64,000 bases of DNA, from contig OW028574.1 in NCBI GenBank assembly GCA_932294295.1, forward strand, positions 51,582,797 to 51,646,796. Reading direction: 5' to 3'. Made by a program: the position numbers and the translations under genes. How positions within the stretch are numbered: position 1 is the stretch's first letter; every line of letters starts with the position of its first letter. The notes beneath the pieces are model-generated. The model saw nothing but the letters and a program-made list of their open reading frames with translations, was not told the origin of the DNA and searched no databases. This document shows positions 12,198 through 22,771 of this stretch, in pieces. Source of the stretch: Alitta virens (lineage: Eukaryota > Annelida > Polychaeta > Phyllodocida > Nereididae).

Positions 12198-13901
12198 ATG
12201 GCATTCAGTGGCCACTGGAAAAGCTCTAAATTTATAATTTTAATGATCTTGAATGTGATAAAAGCTAATTATGTTGAAAGCAACTATCAAATGACTAAGT
12301 ATGAGAGTAACCATGGACTAAACAGGGTAAAATGTCGTGAGGTTAAAACATCAAACGGAATACAGCTATCCCAATTGGAATGTGCTGCAGAGTGCTTGCA
12401 GAATGGTTGCATGGCTTTTTCTTTCAAATCTCAGTTTACCGATCTACAGGGAATTATGAGAAGTTGTGACATGTGCGTCATGAAACTCATCAGCCCACAA
12501 GGACCACTGATTTCCATGACTTCTCCCACCTTTGTAAAGAAAGGATCGGCTGACTTTCCAAACAAGATTAACCAAGGTAACGTTTTGACTTAGACTATTT
12601 AACCCAATTTATTAATTTCCAAAGGTATGGATTTTTACAATCTGAGTAGCCATTTGGACTCCTTGGTTGATGTCATGACTTCCTCTGGAGTTTAGTTTCA
12701 AGTCAATGAAATTTGCTGTAAGGTCAGCCTATTTGGCAATAGGAGCAGCCTTGTCAGTCAGGTTTTTTAGTGGCTATATGCTCTCTACCTTTAAACTGTA
12801 TACAGGCCGTGAGTAAAATAATTGAATACCTTATATATAAGAACTCAGACAGAGAGTTGACTGCCAATGAAGCACGCATTAGAAAAAATAACCATTTAAA
12901 TATGCAACGGAGCTTTTAAATTCTGTATACTCCTCGGGGAGTTGAGAAAGACTCGTGCTTGAACAGGACCTACTAAGGGTGTAAATTGTGATTTCGGCAG
13001 AGCTCGATATACATCAAGATGGCAGACAGAAAACACACACACAAACCATGCAGACAGCTAATTTGGAAGATAATGTCTTCATCACTCAGATGAAATGAGA
13101 TATTAAGTTTAACGTTTTTTTTCTTCATGTTTTGTATCTGCAGGAATGATCGTTTATTCAGACCTTGAAGACATCATGACAACCGCTGAATACACAAAAA
13201 CCATCTCTGCTGCAGGAGTCGCTATTACCACCCTAAAAGAAATGACGCTGCCCAAGGCAGTGAAAGGAAATGGCCTTTTTTTCGACATTGACACTGTAAC
13301 TTTTTTAATATGGTACGCAAAGCTGGAAAATTTTACTTCTTTATGTCCAATAGATCTTTCTCAGTGTCCAAATGGGCTCTCAATTGCCATATGGATCAAC
13401 TGGAAGCTGTTTATCCCAGAGGGCTTTGATAAAAGTTATGTCTTTAGTAGCAGGACATTTGAAATTTTCGTGGAACTTAAGGATTTGAAGATAGCTGTCG
13501 ACGACCGAAAATCCATGAGATGTGAGGTTGTGATCAAAGATGTCGACAGCTTCCTACCTCGAAATCAGTACCATCACATCATGGCCGTTTATGATCTAAC
13601 TAGCATGTCACTTTCAGTTTATGTTAATGGCAGCCTGTTTGATTCGAAACCGTTTACGCAGTGTCTTAAAGATCATAGCAGTCTGCAATATCTCGATGGT
13701 TACACCAATGGTCGCTCTGTTATGATTGGCAAGAACTCCTACGATGGTCTCCAAGGAAAAGCCTTCCTTGGATGTATGGTGCAGCAAGGTGATGGAGGGG
13801 AATACCACTTCCATGGAAACCTGGATGAACTCTGGATCTGGAATGAAGCAAAAGACGAAGGGTTTGCATGGATGTTCGCAACTCAAGATTTCTCAGCCTG
13901 A
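12198..13901 (+). CDS. Secreted PAN/Apple-like plus LamG/ConA-like domain protein (two exons)
   Basis: Exons 12198-12576 and 13144-13901 join in frame: the donor CCAAG before gtaacg and the acceptor tctgcag split a Gly codon, giving about 378 residues. The N-terminus (residues 1-24) is a signal peptide with a hydrophobic FIILMILNVI core. Residues about 25-115 carry paired cysteines (VKCREV, CAAECLQNGCMAFSF, SCDMCVM), a pattern resembling PAN/Apple modules. Residues about 130-375 resemble a laminin-G/pentraxin-type jelly roll, with SIAIWINWK, HHIMAVYDL...LSVYVNGSL and FHGNLDELWIWN near the end, as in LamG-like-3 domains. The likely role is extracellular adhesion or ligand binding; ligand and pathway are unknown. 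An AATAAA lies at 14321. The exact family member cannot be named. Confidence 0.8.
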
Positions 13902-14094
13902 AAAAGTGATTACACAGCTGGCAAGTCTTACATATATACTGTAGTACTGTAGTGTGAATAACAAACTAAACACTGTTTGTAAATGTGTGTAAACTGTGAG
14001 CATAGCATTATGATATCAGAAATCAATTTGCATTGATTTTATTTATATATTGTACACATCTGCATTTATAGTTGTAAAATTTCCATAATTATTT

Positions 14095-14189
14095 AGTTAT
14101 TGCCCGTGGGAGGCTGATTAAGGATTTATCACACTTGAACACATGAACGCTCAATTGTGATATGTATCAGCCTCCCAAGGGAAATAACT
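14095..14189. mobile_element. 95-bp foldback MITE in the probable 3'UTR
   Basis: The arms AGTTATTGCCCGTGGGAGGC and its inverted partner ending GGGAAATAACT match at about 22 of 24 positions. An inner inverted pair (ATCACACTTGA / TCAATTGTGAT) makes almost the whole unit a hairpin. It sits between the stop at 13901 and the AATAAA at 14321, so it would be transcribed. Confidence 0.75.
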
Positions 14190-14320
14190 CGCTAATACCA
14201 TGAGAGTAGACGAACTTAAAAGAGATTTAAACTGAAGACTTGTAATCCCTCTTAGAATTATTAGTTGTTAGTTGTTTGTCATTATAGGCCAATCGATAGG
14301 CTGACTGTAAGAAACAATTC

Positions 14321-14326
14321 AATAAA
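14321..14326 (+). terminator. Candidate poly(A) signal AATAAA
   Basis: The canonical hexamer lies about 420 bases after the stop codon of the PAN/LamG gene. No nearer AATAAA is seen on this strand. Confidence 0.5.
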
Positions 14327-14519
14327 ATTACTGTAGACACATCGGAATTAATAGTTCTTCACTGCACATGGATCTTAGTAATAATAGGTATGTACATCAA
14401 ATTATTTTTCCAAATCATAGAAAAAACATCTTTTATTAAATTCTTGCTGTTATGGAAATTTGCACTGCAGTAAACCTGGCCATTCGCAAATTTGAGTGGC
14501 CTTAATGATGGTCTAAATA

Positions 14520-14865
14520 CTTTGGTCAAGTTTTTTTTCTCCGAACTTTTGTGGCTAAATAATGAGGTGGTCTTAATAGTGAGGTGGTCTTCATCATGAA
14601 TCGGTCTTAATAGTGATTTGGTTTTAACAGCAAGGTGGTCTTAGTGATGAAGTGGTTTTAAAAATGCATTGGTCGTAATGGTAAATTGATGTCTTAATAG
14701 TGAGGTGTTCTTATAGTAGTGATGTGGTATTAATACAGAAGTGGTCTTAACGTGAGGTTTCTCAGTAAAGTGGTCTAAATAGTAAGGTGGTCTTAATTGT
14801 GAGGTGGTCTCATATCAAGTGTTCTAATTAGTGATGTGGTTTTGGTCTTGATAGTGTTAAATATT
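14520..14865 (+). repeat. Degenerate GGTGGTCTTAATAGTGA minisatellite
   Basis: About 15 imperfect units with a period of 17-20 bases all resemble GGTGGTCTTAATAGTGA. They begin after a unique CAGTAAACCTGGCCATTCGC stretch that resembles a mariner-type MITE end. The units have diverged by substitutions and small indels. Confidence 0.75.
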
Positions 14866-15567
14866 GCATTTGTTTTCAATTATATAACTGTAACTAATAA
14901 GATTGTTTATTGTTTGCCCTAGTTGTCACAAATCCTTCTGTGTTTGACACAGTTATTTCTCCCTGGCGATCGCTGAAGCGGAAAACATTATCAGCCTGTT
15001 TGAGTTGATAACTGATCTTAATACTGCCTTCTGATTGGCTGAGGAGGGTCTCAAGTGGTATAAGTATGAATAAGCACTTTAAAATGTATGTTTTGTTGCA
15101 TCAAGACAATAAATGAAGTACTTTGCATTTCAACTGCAGTGTTGTATTGGTTCATTGCACTGAGAGGTAGATGTAAGATAAGATGATAAGTCCTGGAGTC
15201 ATAATCTTGAGTTAAAAATGATGCAAAATCGCCTTTTGGGTTGTTTTCAACTAAAAATTGTAACCAAACTAAAGCCTGCAGAAGTATGTCATACCTTCAG
15301 CCAAGAGGGTATAGAACATTACTTTTTGTAAGATGTATTAACCATTCTTCTAGATAAAATACGTATAGAGATACACTTGTGCTAACTTAGCCATATGAGA
15401 CCGTCTCACTAACATCAAGATGTGTCATGCACAAAGTAGAAGAGGAGGAGAGCAGGAGGAGGGGACAATGTGGTCACTTTTACAATGTTACCACCAAAAG
15501 CTCCTGGGCCACCACAGGTGTGTGATATAACACTGAAGGGAAGATTTACAGTTTTTTTCCCCATAGA

Positions 15568-15716
15568 GGGGCAGGGGCCTAGCTCAGAGGTAGCGCTCTG
15601 GGCAAGTTGGATGGCTGTTTCATCCTTCGTCTCATTGCCATGGTCTCTGCCTGTCCTAATTAGCCCAACTGGTGCAGAAATACAGGACGTAAAGCCATAA
15701 TCACACACACACACAC
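15568..15716 (+). mobile_element. tRNA-derived SINE, plus strand, 14-bp target duplication
   Basis: A perfect 14-bp duplication TTTTTCCCCATAGA flanks the unit (15554-15567 and 15717-15730). The head carries an A-box-like CCTAGCTCAGAGGTAGCGCT, and the tail is TACGTAAAGCC-ATAATC(CA)n. The body matches the inverted copy at 17176-17365. The B-box part of the tRNA-like head is deleted in this copy. It is non-coding and probably immobile. Confidence 0.85.
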
Positions 15717-15730
15717 TTTTTCCCCATAGA

Positions 15731-17770
15731 AGCCCAGACCCAAAAAATAATAATGAGAAATTGAATGACCTCATCTGGCAGCTAGCTGCAAGAAACCAGA
15801 AACATCTGATTATATCTGGAGATTCAATTTTCCTCAATATTGACGGGCAGACATGTGACTACATGACTGGCAACACAGGCAAGAATTCAAGTTCTAGGAA
15901 GCAGTTAAAGACATATGTATACAACATGTCAACAAGAGGGAGAAGTACATACATCGACAATCCTTGATTCACTAAGATTCTACTTCACTGATGAAGAACT
16001 AATGGCCATTGGTCAACTTGGAACAAGATGCTCCACTAGGCAAGAGTTATCACACACTAAAGGCTAATCATAAGGAATGAAATGAAACATCCATGAGAAT
16101 ACGACAACTACAAAGGGCAATACAACAAAAACTAGTGGAAAAACAATATAGGCACACAATGGGAAGAAATTCCTGAACTAATACAAGTAGTAGAGCTATG
16201 CAGTATATTATGCACTAGTCAGGACCCCACTAGCATCTGGTCACGTCCAGGATTAGGTACCAAAGAGGAGATCTAGGACTGGAAGCAACAGACACTTGTT
16301 GAACAAAAATACATTGAAAATATCAGTAATATAAGGCTACGGGAGAATTAGAAGGATTACCAGGGCAGTGCAGAGATTATGAAAAGAGCGTAGAGGAACA
16401 AGTGAAGACCATTTCAAAATTAAAGTAGGTATTCCAAAATCTGGTGATGACAGAGGCAGTGATAGAACTAGCAGTGACAAAGAAAGGTCATGTATTAGCA
16501 CACTTTTCATATTATACTGCCTGCCCCCGTTAGGACGACATGACATTCAAAACAGGTGAGAAGCCCCTAGACAAGAGATCAGCAATTCTCCAGGCCCTGA
16601 CGAAGTACATGCCAGAGTACTCAAATAACTTAGGGCAGATATAATATCTTTGTCAAGCATCTTGGTAGATGCATGGAAAACAGGAAACATCATGCATGAC
16701 CTTACACCAGAAGGAAATTTAAGGAAGATAATAGCTGGTGAATTAAACCTGTCCAGAAATAATCAAAAGGTGCATTGCTTGACTACTTCAGGAAACAACT
16801 GGTTCAGCAACAATTTGGCTTTATATCTGGGCAACGGTTCTACAACTGCTGAAGAGATGAATGGACCACAATACTGGATGAAGAAGGGTGCATTGAAGGC
16901 ATTCAGCAAGGTATCATACAGGAGACTAATGGGCAAGCTTAAATACAACGGTAATCAACGGGAATCTCGTGCTGGGCTGGCCGTCCTCAGAGACCTGAAA
17001 CATAGTTGTGGATAGATGTCCTAAGTGGAGTGCCCCAAGGGTCAGCGCTGGGACCCACCCTATTTGTGACATATATTTACACATCACCTGAGAAAAGAAA
17101 ACACAGTGACGTGTACCTATTTATAAAAAAATTAGGAAGACTGAAAAATTTATAGATATAGACAGGATACATTGTGGTGGTGGTGGTGGATTAGGGCTTT
17201 ACGTCCTGTATTTCTGCACCTGATGGGCTAATTAGGACAGGTAGGGACCATGACAATGAGACGAAGGATGAAACAGCCATCCAACATAGGCTAGACGGGG
17301 AATTGAACCCGGGACCCAGTGGTTGGAAGCCCAGCGTGCTACCACTGAGCTAAGCCCCCACCCCTAGGATACATTGTACCTTGACCACAAGCTCTAAACC
17401 AAGATTGCTGGGATAAAGTCAGATCCATGAGAATTGGAAAATCCAGACAGCAAGACTGGACTTATTCCATGGATCCTGAGAAACACCAACTTAGATAACA
17501 GAGGAAAAAGGCATATGAGTAATCTCAACAACAAACTCACATGACTGCTGAGATTTAACTAGTCGGAACACACCTAGAATACAGAACCAAGTCTGGCATA
17601 TATATTTAGCTCTTTAATGACAGTGTAAAAGGTATTTACTGCAATAAAGAACATCCAATGCCGTGTGACAAAGTTGATACTAGGTTTTAAAGAACTCAAG
17701 TACTGGCAAACTATGAAAGCTCAAGGTACAACTTTTTTAACGGAACGGAAGTCCTAAACCCAACAGTGCT
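15731..17770 (+). mobile_element. Decayed CR1/jockey-type LINE interrupted by a SINE
   Basis: Fragments follow the order of a non-LTR polyprotein. An endonuclease end comes first (HLIISGDS near 15800; TDEELMAIGQLGTR near 15985, frameshifted). The RT start is SPGPDEVHARVLK (about 16590), followed by LVDAWKTGNI. An SVLGP-like block (GSALGPTLF) lies near 17040. The C-terminal domain contains NIQCRVTKLILGFKELKYW (about 17650). Multiple stops and frameshifts are present. A SINE is inserted at 17175. The left limit is uncertain because the first SINE lies just upstream. Confidence 0.72.
17176..17365 (-). mobile_element. tRNA-derived SINE, minus strand, 12-bp target duplication
   Basis: A perfect 12-bp duplication AGGATACATTGT flanks the unit (17164-17175 and 17366-17377). 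On the minus strand the head reads GGGGGCTTAGCTCAGTGGTA (A box), and GGGTTCAATTCC (B box) follows about 45 bases later, the spacing of a tRNA promoter. The tail contains TACGTAAAGCCCTAATCC-like sequence ending in (CCA)n. It interrupts the LINE between an RT block and its C-terminal domain, so it is younger than the LINE. A pol III transcript is conceivable, since both boxes are intact. Confidence 0.9.
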
Positions 17771-18058
17771 AGCTCTAGCAACATGGAATTTACAGCTAAC
17801 TGACCTTGGCTGTTTTTTGTTTTTCCAGCCTTCGAATAAAATTCACATGCTATATATGACCAAGCATTTTCAGTAAACATAAGCCTCAGCATTTTTCATT
17901 AAATACTTAAAACCTATCAGAATTAAAGAGAATCACATGCCTTTTATTAGAGCAATTTTCAAAATTATTATAATAAAACAAAATTTTACTCCTAAAAGTT
18001 TTTGGAAGTAAAGCTCTCTGTAGACACCAAAGTGACAGCTGACAACATTGAAATTGTA

Positions 18059-18064
18059 TTTATT
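18059..18064 (-). terminator. Candidate poly(A) signal of CLHC1
   Basis: AATAAA on the minus strand, about 50 bases beyond the CLHC1 stop at 18114-18116. Confidence 0.6.
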
Positions 18065-18113
18065 CAATAATCACTCTTCATTTGGCATTTTTTAATTACA
18101 ATCTTTGTCATCT

Positions 18114-21100
18114 TCAAAGACTGAATTTAATTGATGACTTTTTCTTCTTAACCTTTGATTTTGAACCTAACAGTCGTCTGGCATTGTTTAATGCTCCTAA
18201 AACTAAAGCTGCAGCTCTAACTTCAATGGCGCAGTCCGTTAAACATTGGTCATACAGTTGATTTGATACATTCTCCCAAAGATCTACATTTTCACTGGCA
18301 TCCTCAGAACTATTTTCAAGTATGGCTTCCCTGAGCATTTTTGGCACATCATTAGAATCTGGAAAATATAATATTTGTATTAAATACATAAATTCTATTT
18401 ACACTTGAAACAAGCTACACATAGTTTATAACTTGTTTTAGACAGAATCTGTCGTATGAACATGCGGGTACAATAGTGTTTGTTGTTTTTCATCATTATT
18501 CTACAGTCAGGCCCGGAAGTTTACAAGCACTTCAGCAAGATGTCATCAGATCCATCTGTCAGGTTCTCCCAACTGAAATATAAATCAATACATTTAATTT
18601 AACAATCTAAAACGTCCTAATAACTCACCAGTCCGTTTACTATACAGATCCGAAACTATCTTCAGCACGACATCCTGATTACCTCTCAAGTTTAACAACT
18701 TGACAATGATATTTATAGGCAACAGTTTTTCATGGTAGAATGCCTGCGCTAGAGCCACACTTGGATATTCCTGTAAAAGTTCTTCATAGTTTTCGACTGG
18801 TATGTTTCCTTTATTTTTGGCGTACTGAATTGCTTGTTTCACACGACCTTGACTAAGCATGCAATCAACAGCATAAAAATGCTCATCTAATTGCATGTAT
18901 ATCTGCTGAACAACAGCCATGCACTGATTCTTAGATTGAACATGTTCTTTAGAGTATGACTGCAGGTTGCGAGCAACGTCCATGCTGATAGTCAGTCTGA
19001 AAAGTAACAAAGTATATATGTTTCAATCTCCATCAATTCCCAGTACAGAAAATTAATTATTGCTTGACACTTATTCATAAAACATTGTCTCAAGTTATAC
19101 CCCCATGACACAATTGATACCTCCACTGACACAATTAAGTTAACGATACTCCGATCAAATTTCAGACAGGTATGTCCGCATCTGTAATAGTCTGTGAATT
19201 TTTTACTCTGAACCAGCATTCAACACTTACCTGTCTTGTGAAATCCAGTGAAAGACCAGGTCATGTCTCAATTCTCGCAAAGCACAAGAGGTACACTCTG
19301 AAGACAACAAAACATTGGGCTTGGTCCCAAATGCTGGCACCGTGGACATGACGGCTTCACAAAATGTCAGTACTGAACTGGGGCTTTTTTCTGCTTCTAC
19401 AGCTGAAAGTGGAATTTTAAATAGTCAGACGATAAATGTACTAGAGACAGCAACTCTTTCTGACTCCAGGGAGAAAGTTAAGCATTAGGTGATCAATTCA
19501 AGGTTGCAAAAATCAAAACGTTACATTGAAATCTGTGAAGCGTCTCTACAGTTCGTAGAATGCCCTTGGGACTGTTGGCAGCATGGAGTGCAGCTTCTCG
19601 GAATTTCCTACTCTCAAAGAGTTCATTAAACTTCTCGATGTATTCCAGCATCACTTCTGCCTCCTTCTCCTGAGATGGATCATCATCTTCAAAGCTGCCA
19701 CTTGGAACAGGTTGAGGACCGCTGAAGTCTAGAAGATGTCAGAAAACCAGCCAACGTTAAGTGTAATCCTTCATTATATTGTAATAGGTAGTGAGGTCCT
19801 GTCAGAATCTGGTATATAGTGTTTTACAGCGGAAATAATAGACTTGGAAACTAAACTCCAGAGGACATCATGTGAATGCAGGACTTTCATTGGCTGAGGG
19901 ATTGCTTTAACCAATGGGGGTTTTGAATTCAAATGACATCTGGAGATTAGTTTCCAAGTCTGTAATTTTGGGGGCTGGCTACCAGACCCTCAAAGGTTAC
20001 TAAATACTAATGCAAATGAAGCAAGTTTATTAGGGAGGAAATTTATGGCACAAGAGGAAGGAGCAAACTGACTTATAATGATATAAACAAACATGAGAAA
20101 TATAAGACATGACATGAAAATTGCTACAAACTGAAATATCAACACTAAATGAATTTTATTTCAAATATTTAAATAGCCTCTTTTTCTTTTTATTTATAAT
20201 GTAAGGGGTGTGCACAATTTTACAGCTTTTTAGTAAGCTAGTGCACATCCCCCACAGTATGCTTATGTCTTTTATTTTTTATGTAATGTACTAACCAATG
20301 ATTGTTTTTTGGTAGTTTGTTAATTTATCACCAGTTCTGATTAATGTTGTGACTGGAATACTAGGTGTTTTGAACCAGATTAATGTATTACCATTGCCCA
20401 TGCTAGCTTGTTGGGTTAAGGTCTGCCTGTTTGCCTTGTTAACAGATGACACAACTGCTTCCCCAACCGTTTGAGAAGGGTACTGGATTCTCCCCCAGGA
20501 CTCTGCTGCCTCAGAAGCCACTTTTAATTTGAACAACTTCATTTTCAGAACTTCAACTTCATTTTCAAGTTCATTCTTGATGACCACCTTCTTGTCAAGC
20601 TGAACCTGGATAGAATTGTTATTGAAACTAGTAAATTTAGATTTTGGTATGTTCCACTTTCAACTTGCTCACAAGCCCATACATTGCTCTCATAGATTAA
20701 TTCATAAATGAATGGCACAAGATTTAGCCACAAGAAGAAAGGCATCTGGGGATTGTAATTGTACATATATCAAGGACGCATTTTGTTTGATAAATTACTG
20801 CAGTAAGTATTCTCTAACCTTCAAATCTTCCTTATTACCCTTTGGCACATATCTCGTCTTCTGGGCAACATTCAGTTCTTTTATTTGCTGTTCTAGACTT
20901 TCCAGTTCACGTTTCAACACCTTTGGATCTGTGGCTTGCTTGATGGTCAAACCTGATTAAGCAAACAGTTTATACTTAATTTTAATTTCAGTTTAAAAAA
21001 ACAATAATGCATTATATCTTTTCACCGTTTTGGTTTCAACTCTTTGGGAATCCAGTTTAGCTTGTTCCTTCTTTTCTCTTGATTCTCTTAACTCTTCAAT

Positions 21101-22052
21101 TTGGTGTCGTAATCTTTCATTATCGTCAGTTATTACACAGATTCTGAAGGGAAAACATTTGGAATTTCTATTGAACAGTCGTACTCGCTGATAATAAACC
21201 ATAATTTGGACCGTCATAAGGTGGTCATTACAACTGGTTCATTATATGCACTTTGGTTAAAAAGATAGGCCAAAAATATGGTTCTGCATAATGACCTCAT
21301 TATGACTGGACTTATATTACTAATATTACTTATATTATAAATGTGCTAATCATAAACGGGTCTGACTGTAAGTGTAACAAGTCAAAGTTCTAAGCACTAC
21401 AGTACATATTGAAGAGTTTGCTTTTAACTGAGCAAAGATGAGCAGTGCGTGTCTGAGAAGAGTGTTTCTATTCACTCACAGCTTCTGTTATTTCTTTTGC
21501 ATGGGCAGTAAAAACATTAAGCACTGAAACTTGAAGGATACTTACTTGTCTTGAAGGTCACCCATTCTCCTTTGGAAGTTGTGCATGGTACCAGTTTGAA
21601 AAGTCATTGCTTGCACCTTGCCGGACAAGAATCTTGCCTCTTTGTTTCCAGAAACGATCGTGCTGATGCAGTCTTCATACTCCGCTTTGATTCTTGACAA
21701 CAAGGATTTATAGCCAGGCAGATGGTCTATCACCTGAATAAAAAAATAATGCAACACATTTTAACAACACATTATTACCAAGACCACATATTCTTGCAAA
21801 TATTTAAGTTTTCATTTCTTCTGTAAATATATGTGCATATTACTTGTAATCTTAAATTACCAAATTGAATGCCTCCTTATACACAGCAAATCGAGCTTCA
21901 GGTTCATCGGTGCCAACAGATCGCACTTCACCATCTATGTAGCTGTTCAAGTCAATCAGGAAGAGCCTGTCTGCCTCATTTGTTATTATAGGTGGTAAAA
22001 CCATGGCATTGTGGTTTGATGCTGAGCTATTTTGGCTTGAAGGACGGGACAT
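18114..22052 (-). CDS. CLHC1: Clathrin heavy chain linker domain-containing protein 1 (CLHC1)
   Basis: Nine coding exons: 22052-21861, 21733-21546, 21143-21026, 20938-20819 (or from 20952), 20605-20296, 19728-19525, 19402-19231, 18996-18629, 18358-18114, about 638 residues (human CLHC1 is slightly shorter). The N-terminus MSRPSSQ leads into [20 protein letters not shown] and [12 protein letters not shown], the conserved CLHC1 start. Exons 2-5 are charged coiled coil. Exons 6-9 form the clathrin-linker-like helical repeats ([40 protein letters not shown]). The C-terminus is basic (KSKVKKKKS). All junction phases agree except exon 3 to 4: the best acceptor (ttaatcag, exon from 20952) breaks frame, whereas an AG 14 bases on (exon from 20938) keeps it. 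A 5'UTR acceptor lies at 22061-22062, so a non-coding exon lies upstream. Cellular function is poorly known. Confidence 0.9.
19841..19960. mobile_element. Foldback MITE in CLHC1 intron 5
   Basis: GACTTGGAAACTAAACTCCA at the left is mirrored by TGGAGATTAGTTTCCAAGTC at the right, with inner ATGTGAA/TTCAAAT arms. Flanking GGTCC...TCTGGTAT and ACCAGACCCTC may be an outer, weaker inverted repeat. It is related to 2142-2215. Confidence 0.75.
20205..20252. repeat. Short hairpin repeat in CLHC1 intron 5
   Basis: Arms GGGGTGTGCAC and GTGCACATCCCC with an inner AGCT...AGCT pair give a 48-bp stem-loop. It lies about 45 bases from the exon end at 20296. It may be a minimal MITE. Confidence 0.5.
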
Positions 22053-22177
22053 AGTGAAACCTGAATCAAGATAAATGAAATTTTCATTGAAATAAATGAA
22101 ACTCAATCATTTGCCTTAGTGCATGCACGGTTACAGCTGAATGTGTTTTAAACCAAGGGGCAAGCAAATCTAAGAAC

Positions 22178-22178
<1 letters not shown>

Positions 22179-22221
<43 letters not shown>
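22179..22221. repeat. (AT)n microsatellite
   Basis: About 43 bases of alternating A and T with a single G interruption, upstream of CLHC1. Confidence 0.9.
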
Positions 22222-22771
22222 GTAGTGACATATAAAGATCCCAGCATGACTACCTCACCTATTTAGCTCTAGTGGTAGAGGTGCTGTACCTTGTATAAAC
22301 ACATCAGTTTGCAATATATATTACTGCAAGTTTTCACTTATTTCACAAATTTCAGTAAGTCCCTGCTCTGAAGAGTCGTAACAGTTAGAGGCGCAGGAAA
22401 GTTGCACACAATACTAAATGTCTTACCACAATCCCCATTAATTATAATATCAGACATTAATTATTATCATGAGCTTTCATGGGCCTATAGTTTCAGATTG
22501 ACCCACGATAATAGACCAGCTTATAGAACAAAACTAGGGTTATGCATCGATCTACTAAAAAGGCTAACAAAAAGTTTAAATGATACGGATTCTCCACCAT
22601 ACTAGTACTTACTAAAGTTACTATTACTATTATTGTGGTATATTTTGTGGAAAAATTGAAGGTTACTCACTAATATATACAGATATTCGAATATCATTAT
22701 ATTCCAAATTCATTCAAATATATATGAAGTCTAGCACTGTACATAGCAGCTGGTGTGCTAGGTCTGGATAC

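Noticed and set aside
15415..15837. 140-codon minus-strand ORF
   Set aside because: It spans a SINE and its target duplications, with no coding similarity.
17176..17365. Functional tRNA gene on the minus strand
   Set aside because: A and B boxes are present, but there is no cloverleaf acceptor stem. The unit is flanked by a target duplication and has a SINE body, so it is a tRNA-derived SINE.
18525..18572. 48-base minus-strand pseudo-exon in CLHC1 (acceptor tatatttcag, donor gtaaac)
   Set aside because: Exon 8 ends in phase 1 and joins exon 9 directly as an Asp codon. Including this piece brings a stop into frame.
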